DNA of 40,989 nucleotides from Lyngbya confervoides BDU141951. Lineage in GTDB: Bacteria > Cyanobacteriota > Cyanobacteriia > Thermosynechococcales > Thermosynechococcaceae. The position numbers were made by a program, and so were the translations under genes. A model generated the notes under the pieces. It did no database searches and was not told the DNA's origin. It was given only the letters and a program-made list of their open reading frames with translations. The stretch covers positions 1 to 40,989 of the forward strand of contig NZ_JTHE03000056.1 of NCBI RefSeq assembly GCF_000817775.3. Direction: 5' to 3'. Shown here piece after piece: positions 33,067 through 40,545 of this stretch (positions are counted from its first letter, which is position 1; each line of letters opens with the position of its first letter).

Positions 33067-33140
33067 GGCTCAGTAGCTCAGTTGGTTAGAGCAGGGGACT
33101 CATAAGCCCAAGGTCGGCAGTTCAAATCTGCCCTGAGCCA
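33067..33140 (+). tRNA. tRNA with CAU anticodon (elongator Met or Ile2)
   Basis: The acceptor stem is GGCTCAG/CTGAGCC, the D arm is GCTC...GAGC, the anticodon loop is CTCATAA (CAU at 33101-33103), the T arm is GGCAG/CTGCC with TTCAAAT, and the discriminator is A. CCA is not encoded (A is followed by TCC). G1-C72 pairing excludes the initiator tRNA. Elongator Met and lysidine-modified Ile2 both have CAU, and I cannot separate them by eye. The anticodon stem GGGGA/GCCCA has only three Watson-Crick pairs (G27-A43 and A31-G39 do not pair). Confidence 0.93.
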
Positions 33141-33150
33141 TCCGCAAACC

Positions 33151-34461
33151 TTAGAATTTCTTCGACCCGATCGGAAACGAGAGAAGGGCGCTGATCAACA
33201 TTGCAATCCCGCCCAGGGCGACTATCGCCATGCGATCGCCCCCTACCCAGGTCTGCACCAGTTGCCCCAATCCCAGGGATACAAAAATTTGCGGCAAGGT
33301 AATGGAGCAGTTAAACAGCCCCATATACAGTCCATTGAGCTCCGGAGGCAGCACCCGTGCCAGCATCGCGTAGGGCATCGATAACATGCTGGCCCAGGCT
33401 ACCCCTAACCCCACCATCGGACCCAAGAGCAGATAGCGATCGCTCACCCAATGCAGCGATCCTAGACTGAGGGCTCCCACCAGCAGACAGGCCCCATGGA
33501 GGGTTGGCAGGTCAATGCGCCTGGCTAGATGCGGCAATCCCAGGGACACGGCCATGCAGGTCAAATTCAGCAGGGCAAAGCAAAGCCCGGTCCACTCTAT
33601 GCCCTGGGCATAGAGATCGGAGATTTCAAAATGGGCGCCGAAAATGTCGCGGGCCACTGCAGGGGGGAAGTAGAGAAACAGGCAAAACATGCTGATCCAG
33701 CTCAGACCCTGCACCCAGGACAGTTGCTTCAACAAAGGAGGACAGTGGCGCAGGGCTGTGCTGATGCTGAAGGGCGCGGGGTCGATCCCCGCCTCCGGAC
33801 TGGTGGCATTGTTCTGTAGGGGGCGGGGAGATTGGGTCACCGTTAGCAGCAGCGCGCCTAAAAATAGGGCGGATCCCAGCCAAAGCGAGCATTCAATGGA
33901 GGCGGGAAAGTTTCCCAGCAGGGAAAAGGGGTGCTGCCGCCAGAGATGGACCACTCCCCAGGGCATCGCCGAGGCGGTAAAGGCCCCTAATCCGTGGGCA
34001 CAGCTTTGCCAGGTATAGGCCGTTGTCTGCTGAGGCAGGGGCACCACATCCACCACGTAGGACCGAAAGGGCGTCATGGCCACGTTCACCCAGAGATTGA
34101 GTAACCACAGCAGCAGGACCGCCATGGTTAATCCCCTGGCCAGGGGTAGGGCGGCCAGGGTGACACAGCCAAACAGCGCTCCCGCTAAGAAGTAAGGACG
34201 GCGCTTACCCAAGGGAGAACAGGTGCGATCGCTCCAGTAGCCCACCAGGGGTTGCACAATCAGCCCGGTGACGGGGGCCGCCAACCACAGCAGCGGGATC
34301 TGCTGAGCCTTGGCCCCAAGGGACTCAAAAATGGCGCTGCCGTTGGCCATTTGCAGTCCCCAAACCACATGCACCCCCACAAAGCCGACGTTGATGATGA
34401 TTAACTGCCAGCTATTTAAGGGATTTTGGACCTGCGTTGCCTGGGTGGGGGGTCTTACCAA
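33151..34461 (-). CDS. MFS transporter of the GPH/SLC45-like sugar group
   Basis: A twelve-helix major facilitator of about 436 aa, similar to the sugar (sucrose/maltose-type) GPH:cation symporters. Features are the NVGFVGVHVVWGLQMANGSAIFESLGAK opening, the LLWLAAPVTGLIVQPLVGYWSDRT loop with the RRPYF signature, and VNVAMTPFRSYVVDVVP. There is no ATG in the first 45 codons. The best start is TTG at 34461, preceded by GGAGAAG about 7 bases upstream and nested in the end of the SDR stop region, so it is likely coupled to SDR translation. Another TTG at 34488 is possible. Substrate is inferred only from the group. Its end is 10 bp from the tRNA. Confidence 0.83.
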   Translation of the reverse strand: MVRPPTQATQVQNPLNSWQLIIINVGFVGVHVVWGLQMANGSAIFESLGAKAQQIPLLWLAAPVTGLIVQPLVGYWSDRTCSPLGKRRPYFLAGALFGCVTLAALPLARGLTMAVLLLWLLNLWVNVAMTPFRSYVVDVVPLPQQTTAYTWQSCAHGLGAFTASAMPWGVVHLWRQHPFSLLGNFPASIECSLWLGSALFLGALLLTVTQSPRPLQNNATSPEAGIDPAPFSISTALRHCPPLLKQLSWVQGLSWISMFCLFLYFPPAVARDIFGAHFEISDLYAQGIEWTGLCFALLNLTCMAVSLGLPHLARRIDLPTLHGACLLVGALSLGSLHWVSDRYLLLGPMVGLGVAWASMLSMPYAMLARVLPPELNGLYMGLFNCSITLPQIFVSLGLGQLVQTWVGGDRMAIVALGGIAMLISALLSFPIGSKKF

Positions 34462-35120
34462 GGTAAAACTTCTCCATTGGCGTGCCAAAAGGTGCCGGAT
34501 GAATCCAGGCTGAGATCGTCGGTGCGCTGGATCAGGCCTTTCACCGATTGTTCCGGTGAAATTCCGTGGGAGGTAAAGCCCGTCATGCGAGTTTGCACCA
34601 GTCCCGGATGCAGAATGGCAACGGCAATGTGTCGCGGCTGTAAATCAATGGCCAGGGACTTTCCGGCCATGGAGAGGGCGACTTTGGACATTCGATAGGA
34701 ATAGGAACTACCGGAGGTGTTGTCTCCAATGGACCCCATGCGGCTGGTGATGAAGATGATTTTGGATCCCGGTCCTAGGTTGGGCAGCAGGGCATGGGTA
34801 AACTGAAGCGGCCCAAGGGCGTTCACCTGAAATAGGGTGAGGATTTCCTCGGGGTCAAAATTTTCCAGGGTAGTCAGCCCGTAAGCCCCTGCGTTGTTGA
34901 TGAGTACGTCCAGTTTTTGGCTACCGAGGCGCTGCTGCAGTTGGGTAAAGGTACTTGGCACGGTTAAGTCGAGGCCAGTTTCCACCTGTACCCCAAGCTG
35001 GTCCAGATCCCTGGAGCTTTGGCGGCAAACGGCGATGACGCTGTCTCCACGGCTCTGTAGCTGTCGGCAAAATTCCAGGCCAATCCCCCGATTTGCTCCC
35101 GTTACCAAATAGGTAGACAT
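34455..35120 (-). CDS. Short-chain dehydrogenase/reductase (CsgA/C-factor-like)
   Basis: A classical SDR of about 221 aa. The cofactor loop TGANRGIGLEF lies at about 8-18, NNAGAYG near 84, and the active-site region has ITSRMGSIGDN followed by SYSYRMSKVAL (Tyr and Lys in YxxxK). The length and the fold end fit the C-factor/CsgA-like NAD(P)-dependent group, whose substrates are mostly unknown. I use ATG 35120; the 47 upstream codons in frame are low-complexity and unlike an SDR. The stop overlaps the start of the MFS gene, so both may be expressed together. Confidence 0.9.
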   Translation of the reverse strand: MSTYLVTGANRGIGLEFCRQLQSRGDSVIAVCRQSSRDLDQLGVQVETGLDLTVPSTFTQLQQRLGSQKLDVLINNAGAYGLTTLENFDPEEILTLFQVNALGPLQFTHALLPNLGPGSKIIFITSRMGSIGDNTSGSSYSYRMSKVALSMAGKSLAIDLQPRHIAVAILHPGLVQTRMTGFTSHGISPEQSVKGLIQRTDDLSLDSSGTFWHANGEVLPW

Positions 35121-35281
35121 GGATGATTCTCTGTCTAAAGGTTCTCTCCCACCATACCGAAGCTTGCTTGGGGTTGAGCCAGGAGGGGGGCCAGCCCGTT
35201 GCCTGAATCTGGGCTTGGATCGCTGTTCAGACTCGCTGTTCAGGTACCATAAGGTCGTCACCCCTTTCCCTCTTCCAGATT

Positions 35282-35746
35282 ATGACCTCTACCCAAGCCC
35301 CTAGCTCTTTGTTGACCACCCTGCTGCGGCCCGCCGTTACGGACAATACGGGTTTTCAGCTCACAACCCTGGTGGTTCGGGTTCTGGTTGGTGCGCTGAT
35401 GATTCACAATGGGCTCGATAAGCTCTCCGATGTTTCCGGGTTTGCAGAAAATGTGGTTGCCTTTATTGGGCTGCCCTTTCCCGTCTTTTTGACCTACTGC
35501 GCGGCCTATATTGAAATCATCAGTTCGACCCTGCTTGCCCTTGGCTTGCTGACCCGCTTAAACGGTCTCGCGCTGCTCTCAACGATGCTGGTGGCCATTT
35601 TCTTCCATCTAAAAAGTGATGGATTTCAAGTTCCTCCCCTGGAAACGGCCTCGCTCTACGCCCTGATTTTTCTGTTTTTTACCATTTATGGGGCGGGACG
35701 GTTCTCCGGGGATGCCCTGTTGACGCGATCGCCCAGTGACTCCTAG
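35282..35746 (+). CDS. DoxX-family membrane protein
   Basis: A 154-aa DoxX-type protein with four membrane helices. The first carries LTTLVVRVLVGALMIHNGLDKL, the family opening with the GxDKL motif. Further helices are FPVFLTYCAAYIEIISSTLLALGLL, LNGLALLSTMLVAIFFHL and LYALIFLFFTIYGAGRF. DoxX proteins are poorly characterised and linked to thiosulfate or redox metabolism in some organisms. It is divergent from the SDR, and its stop is 4 bp from that of the convergent glucosylglycerol-hydrolase-like gene. Confidence 0.88.
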   Translation: MTSTQAPSSLLTTLLRPAVTDNTGFQLTTLVVRVLVGALMIHNGLDKLSDVSGFAENVVAFIGLPFPVFLTYCAAYIEIISSTLLALGLLTRLNGLALLSTMLVAIFFHLKSDGFQVPPLETASLYALIFLFFTIYGAGRFSGDALLTRSPSDS

Positions 35747-35750
35747 GGCT

Positions 35751-38246
35751 TCATCCTGGGCCTTGGGGCGAGGGGAGTGATTCCTCTAGCAAGATGCCCT
35801 GGCCCTGGGCCAATTCAAATTGATTGAGCTGCTCTGGCCGCAACGATTCCAGCCCCGGTGTGGCGATCGCCACCTGCCAGTTTTCCAGATCGAGCTGCAG
35901 CCAGTCCCCGAGGGTGGCCATGATCGGGTCGCCTTCCATGTGGGTGAGCAGCGCCAGACGCTTCTGGGCGGGCTGACCCTCGGTGGCATCGCTGCGCAGG
36001 CCAAGGAATAGGGTTCGCCCTGGGTCGTGGATGTGGTTAAAGCGATCGCTGGCGGTGAGTCTATTCAAGAGCCAGGGATTTTGACGGCGATACTGGCGCA
36101 ATTGGGCATTAAAGTGCACCTTAGCCGGATCTAGATCCGCCTGGTAGTGAACCACGCGGCAATGTTCGTGCATATCCTCCATGAAGGCCATGGCAAAATC
36201 TCGCAGGTGCGATATGTCGAGATCCTCTAGAAAATGCCGCAGCACTTGATTGTCGGGCTGCTGCGCAATTTCGCTTTGACAGACAGCCACCACTTGCTCT
36301 AGGTCGTAGTCGGTGCTGGTCATGGTGTCGGCCAGAACGCCCATGTAGTGCTTGAGCAGACCCAGGCTGGAGAATCCGGACTGCTTGAGGCGACGAAAGG
36401 TGTGGGGCTGTTCGTACTGAGCCTCCGTGACCCGCCAGTCCAGAAAGCCCTTTTCTTCGGCCACCACCTTGACGCCGTAGCGGTAGTCGGTGTTTCTAAA
36501 AAATCCCCAGCTAGCGCCCATGAGGGTGTTTAAAAAATCCATGGGGAGTCCAGGGCTAAAGCCGTAGACCCAGAGTTGGGTGGCTGGGTTGTCGTAGGCA
36601 TTTTTAATCACCTCTGGTAGGGTTTGGCCCAGGCCGACGTTGATGGCGTTTTCCGTGGGCAACTGGGTGCCCCGTCGCAGGGTGTCATGGTTGCCGCAGC
36701 CTGTGATCCAGCGATCGCCCATGACCATTACCTGGGTGATGCGATCCCACTTGCGATCCCAAAATCCTTTAATTGCTGGGGTATTGTGGGCAAAGATTAA
36801 GGGCCCCCACTGAAAGGCCTCTGGCCGCAGATCAATCAGCTCTCGATAGGTGGATTTTTCCTCCCAGCCTTCCTCGGGCCAGGGCCGCCCATCCTCAAAG
36901 ATGGTGAACATCAGGCGCTGGGCTCCGCCAATTTCTTGCACCACGTCGCTCATGGCTAACAGGTAGGCGTTATCGTACTCCATCTTGCCGGAGAGGGGAT
37001 TAAAAAACCGAAAGTCTTGGCCGCCGTCAATGCGAATCCCATCCACTCCGGTATTAATTTTCCGCCGCTGCATTTCTAACAGAATGGCCCGCACAATGGG
37101 ATGCTGATGGTTAATATCCTGGCCGTACATATTCGGGCCGCTAAAAAAGGTGGCGCTGATCAGCTCCAGGGCCTGGTTGTCGGAATGGCCGTAGACCAGA
37201 TCGTAAATGACCTGAATTGGACCCTGGGAAAAGTTGTGCAGGGTGGCAATAAAGTCGACGACCTCATCGGGGCGCAGGCTAGCCAGGAGGGAGGGGCTAG
37301 TGGTGGAGGCCCCAATAATGGGGGTGTCGTAGCCCCAGTTTTGAGTGTGGGGACGCCGCAGGGTGACTTGAACGGGAATGCCTGCCAATTCTGCCGTGAG
37401 GGGGTCTGCTGGTCCAAAGTCAATGAGGCAACGGTCCAATTCAAACAGGTTTCGCTCGTGCTCTGGGGTTCCCAAGCGGTATTCAATGGTGGGTTCTGTG
37501 GGCAACAGTTGCACGGCATCGAAGCCCACGAAATTTTCTTCGGCGGCGGTCAGGGGTTCATGGTTGGCCAATTTATCCGACAGGCGCTGGTAAAGCTGGG
37601 TCAGATCTTCAAAGGTGCCGCTACCGGTGGCGGTGCCCACATGGATCTGGAGAATATTGACGGGTGTTTTCACCCGCGGGATGGCTGAGGAGGTATCGAG
37701 GCGATCGCGGTCTTGGAAATAGTCTAGGTCGGCGCGAGTTTGCTGGAGGGACTCGATGTCGTACAGTTCGGCGGGGGAATAGATTCCGTAGGGAAGGGAA
37801 TAGGGGGCAACGTCGCGGATGGTTTTGATGGTTTCATTGAGGTTATCCCTGGCGCGCAGCCAATAAAATGAGCCGGAGCGATCGCGATTGCCCGGAACCA
37901 TGCCAGATAGCACGCCCAGAACAAACTCACCGTGCTGCACCATTGGGATGCAGTCATACTGGAACAAAATATCTTGCTCAGGAAGGCGAAAGTCCACGGC
38001 TTCGACGGGGGTAAACACCTCTAGAAACAAGTCCCGCTGGGTTTGAATAATTTTTGAGGACTGTTCCGGTGCCCAGAACATGACTTCGGTGAACCCATCT
38101 GAGCGATAGTGGGCACCTAGTCGCCGCACAATGGTGCGGGCTTGATCAAAATAGGTTTGGTCTGAGTGCCAAACCTCATCTATCCACTCAATCAACTGTT
38201 GCGTTTCTGCTTTGTCAAGGCAGATAGATTGTTGAGGGTTGAGCAT
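35751..38246 (-). CDS. gghA: Glucosylglycerol hydrolase-like GH13 enzyme
   Basis: An 831-aa alpha-amylase-superfamily enzyme that matches the cyanobacterial glucosylglycerol hydrolase (GghA) type in size and layout. GghA degrades the salt-stress compatible solute glucosylglycerol. A ~195-aa N-terminal region of beta-sandwich character precedes the (beta/alpha)8 barrel. Barrel motifs are VIYDLVYGHS (about 347-355), the nucleophile Asp407 in GVDGIRIDGGQDF, the acid/base Glu451 in FTIFEDGRP, and the transition-state Asp521 in GCGNHDTL. The C-terminal part is a likely beta domain. I assign the role by resemblance to the named family rather than by any substrate residue. A bulged hairpin sits in its 5' leader. 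There is no clear Shine-Dalgarno before ATG 38246. Confidence 0.75.
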   Translation of the reverse strand: MLNPQQSICLDKAETQQLIEWIDEVWHSDQTYFDQARTIVRRLGAHYRSDGFTEVMFWAPEQSSKIIQTQRDLFLEVFTPVEAVDFRLPEQDILFQYDCIPMVQHGEFVLGVLSGMVPGNRDRSGSFYWLRARDNLNETIKTIRDVAPYSLPYGIYSPAELYDIESLQQTRADLDYFQDRDRLDTSSAIPRVKTPVNILQIHVGTATGSGTFEDLTQLYQRLSDKLANHEPLTAAEENFVGFDAVQLLPTEPTIEYRLGTPEHERNLFELDRCLIDFGPADPLTAELAGIPVQVTLRRPHTQNWGYDTPIIGASTTSPSLLASLRPDEVVDFIATLHNFSQGPIQVIYDLVYGHSDNQALELISATFFSGPNMYGQDINHQHPIVRAILLEMQRRKINTGVDGIRIDGGQDFRFFNPLSGKMEYDNAYLLAMSDVVQEIGGAQRLMFTIFEDGRPWPEEGWEEKSTYRELIDLRPEAFQWGPLIFAHNTPAIKGFWDRKWDRITQVMVMGDRWITGCGNHDTLRRGTQLPTENAINVGLGQTLPEVIKNAYDNPATQLWVYGFSPGLPMDFLNTLMGASWGFFRNTDYRYGVKVVAEEKGFLDWRVTEAQYEQPHTFRRLKQSGFSSLGLLKHYMGVLADTMTSTDYDLEQVVAVCQSEIAQQPDNQVLRHFLEDLDISHLRDFAMAFMEDMHEHCRVVHYQADLDPAKVHFNAQLRQYRRQNPWLLNRLTASDRFNHIHDPGRTLFLGLRSDATEGQPAQKRLALLTHMEGDPIMATLGDWLQLDLENWQVAIATPGLESLRPEQLNQFELAQGQGILLEESLPSPQGPG

Positions 38247-38268
38247 TGGAGGCGTTCACTGTATCGCT

Positions 38269-38312
38269 AGAGGGCAGAGAAGCAGCTCAGGTTTGCAAAG
38301 GCTGCTCCCTCT
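38269..38312. repeat. Bulged inverted repeat upstream of the glucosylglycerol-hydrolase-like gene
   Basis: AGAGGG (38269-38274) and AGCAGC (38281-38286) pair with GCTGCT (38301-38306) and CCCTCT (38307-38312), leaving a 6-nt bulge on one side. It lies 23 bp upstream of the start, in the likely leader. The rest of the 320-bp gap 38247-38566 shows no gene or motif I can name. Confidence 0.3.
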
Positions 38313-38566
38313 GTTGTAAGGGATGTTCTAACAAAACCCAAACAATTTTGGTTCAATTGATACCAGAATTTTGCTTGGGGCGTAAAGGGAAGTGGGGAAC
38401 GGGGTCTGTGCGAGAGGAGGCTATCTTTGAGCCTGGAGCGCAGCGGTCTACCGCATTTTTCTGCCCAAGGTTGAACTGGGGGTGGCTGGCGATGGGCAGG
38501 CCGCAATGGGGGCTGCTTACGAATATTTTCGGGAGGGTCAGGGTATTTTAAGGCCGTAGGCGATTG

Positions 38567-40258
38567 ATGAATACGGGCATGATGAACAGTTCCTCTCACG
38601 GTGAGGCTTATCGGCAATATCTAAAACAGCTTTTTCCAGATCTCAGACTGGCGGGAAGCACTATTGACACCATTCTCTTGCCGCAGACCCAGTGGGATGA
38701 GCCTAAGTCAGGGGCGGACTGGAATAATGTTGGGGTTATGGCGCTCTTGGAGGCTGAGGCCACCGAGGATTCGACCCTGCGATCGGTTTATTGGGAAATG
38801 GCGGCTGAGGCGTTGCAAACCGGTGCGGATAATTTTCCACTGGCGGCGGTTCATCTGGCACTCTTGCAAGGGTTACTGGGGGAAGACCAAGCTGCCATAA
38901 ATGCTGCGTTTCAGATTCTGACCCAGCTGCTTTCGATTCCTGAATCCTCTGATCTTCAACCTGGATTGGTTTACATCCCCTTAGCCTGGAGCCGCTGGCC
39001 GGAGCACTCTTCTCAGATATTTCAAGGATTAGTGCTAGAGAACAATGGATATGCGCAGGTTATGGGGCTAGCGGCAGAGGTGCTATGGCGATCGCACCTG
39101 GTGTTCTACAATCCCAGTGGTCTCAGGTTGCTGCAAATTGCGGCGCAGATCCTGCCAGATTCGGCCGCTGTGCAGCTCAGATTGGGAATTTCAATGCTGG
39201 CGAATCAGCGCTTAGAGGGACTGGTGAATTTACGAAAGGCTTGGGAATTAGCCCCAGATCTCAGCGTCATTGCCCAGGCCTTTTACCTGGCCTGTCGCGA
39301 CCAAGGACAAGTAGCCTTGGCTCAGCAGTGGCGAGAAATTGGCAAGCAGCACAGCAACCAATATCCTCAAGATTTATCAGGCGCATGGGCCACGATTTCT
39401 GATCGGGGGGTTGGAAGGGATTTAGAGAACGAGGGCAATCGGTTGATTGTATCTCACTCCCCCGCTGAGGCTGAGAACTATACCACCGTGGTTTTTGATC
39501 AAGATATTCTGATGGCGGTGGAACCTAGCTTCAAAAGTATTGTGACCAGTGTGTTAATTGCAGAGGGAGACTGGTTTGAAAAGGAAATGGAATGGTGGCG
39601 ATCGTTTGTGAAGCCGGGGATGACGGTGATTGATGTGGGGGCTAATGTGGGGGTTTATACTTTTAGCGCTGCTAAGCGAGTGGGACCGGAAGGTCGCGTT
39701 ATTGCTGTGGAGCCGTTTCCAGGTTGTGTGGATTGTCTCAAGAAAACTCGTCAGCTCAATGGCATGGATTGGGTGAGCGTGGTGGAGGGGGCGGCGAGTA
39801 ATCAGAATGGCACTGCGCTGTTAGGGGTGAGTGCGGCCAGTGAGTTGAATGAGTTAATCGAGGAAGATGAAACAGATGGGTCGCAGCCCAGGAATGCGCT
39901 GAGGGTGCAGTGCTTGACGCTGGATGAGATCTGCGATCGCGAAAACCTGTCAACGGTGGATCTGTTGAAGATTGATGCGGAGGGACATGAACTTTCGGTT
40001 TTACAGGGAAGTAGATCCCTTATCGCTCAATTTACCCCAGTCATTCTCTACGAGAATATTGCAGCTGGACAGCAGGTAAATCCCGATGTTACTCCTTATC
40101 TAGTACAACTGGGTTACCAAATCTTGTGGTATCAACCTGGAACGGAGACTTTAGAAGTTGTTGACTCATTATCTACCGAGGAGACTCAAGCGCTGAACTT
40201 GATTGCAGTTCACGAAAGTACCTTGAAAAATATCAACGCTAGATTTGGACAGATTTAG
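38567..40258 (+). CDS. FkbM-family methyltransferase with helical-repeat N-terminus
   Basis: A protein of about 563 aa. The first ~290 residues are helical and Leu/Ala-rich, and look like degenerate TPR-type repeats (AAVQLRLGISMLANQRLEGLVNLRKAWELAPD). The C-terminal half is an FkbM-type SAM methyltransferase. Motif I is MTVIDVGANVGVYTFSAAKRVG (about 360-381), with the acidic loop VIAVEPFPGC and VDLLKIDAEGHELSVLQGS (about 465-483). FkbM enzymes O-methylate sugars, and TPR-FkbM fusions commonly sit near GT41 glycosyltransferases in cyanobacteria, as here. The acceptor is unknown. ATG 38567 follows AGG by 6 bases. The stop overlaps the convergent GT41 stop by 4 nt. Confidence 0.9.
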   Translation: MNTGMMNSSSHGEAYRQYLKQLFPDLRLAGSTIDTILLPQTQWDEPKSGADWNNVGVMALLEAEATEDSTLRSVYWEMAAEALQTGADNFPLAAVHLALLQGLLGEDQAAINAAFQILTQLLSIPESSDLQPGLVYIPLAWSRWPEHSSQIFQGLVLENNGYAQVMGLAAEVLWRSHLVFYNPSGLRLLQIAAQILPDSAAVQLRLGISMLANQRLEGLVNLRKAWELAPDLSVIAQAFYLACRDQGQVALAQQWREIGKQHSNQYPQDLSGAWATISDRGVGRDLENEGNRLIVSHSPAEAENYTTVVFDQDILMAVEPSFKSIVTSVLIAEGDWFEKEMEWWRSFVKPGMTVIDVGANVGVYTFSAAKRVGPEGRVIAVEPFPGCVDCLKKTRQLNGMDWVSVVEGAASNQNGTALLGVSAASELNELIEEDETDGSQPRNALRVQCLTLDEICDRENLSTVDLLKIDAEGHELSVLQGSRSLIAQFTPVILYENIAAGQQVNPDVTPYLVQLGYQILWYQPGTETLEVVDSLSTEETQALNLIAVHESTLKNINARFGQI

Positions 40259-40545
40259 ACGAGCTGCTCTACGTGGTTAAACAACATTTGTTGATATGCA
40301 TTCTCCATGTCCTGGGTGAACTGTTTTGCATTCCATAACGGTGAGCTTTGTCTGGAAGCTTTTAACTGACAAGCGACTTTTTGACGCAAAGCCTGATCTA
40401 ACCCAAATCTGACACCCCAATCAATATATTCCTCATTAGTCCAAGCAATACCGTCACTAACTCCGGCATTCTTCATAAACGTATAGCTATTGCGGGCTGA
40501 GAAAATTTCACCCACTCTGGTAACAAGGGGAATCCCCATCCATGT
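40255..40545 (-). pseudogene. GT41 (SPINDLY-like O-GlcNAc transferase) gene, 3' fragment cut by IS66
   Basis: The frame encodes the C-terminal end of a bacterial SPINDLY/OGT-like GT41 enzyme: (T)WMGIPLVTRVGEIFSARNSY, then GIAWTNEEYIDWGV, SRQSSPLWNAKQF and the final ENAYQQML. The frame reads through the ATG at 40539 into Thr-Trp, exactly as intact homologues do, and stops matching at about 40544 where the IS66 terminus begins. The remaining ~600 codons would be expected beyond the right edge. The fragment is intact and recent-looking, with no internal stops. An intact GT41 would glycosylate a surface protein or glycan. Confidence 0.82.

Noticed and set aside
37101-37688. A 195-aa + strand ORF inside the glucosylglycerol-hydrolase-like gene
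   Set aside because: It is the antisense shadow of a conserved barrel domain. The Gly/Val-rich product is typical of antisense reading.
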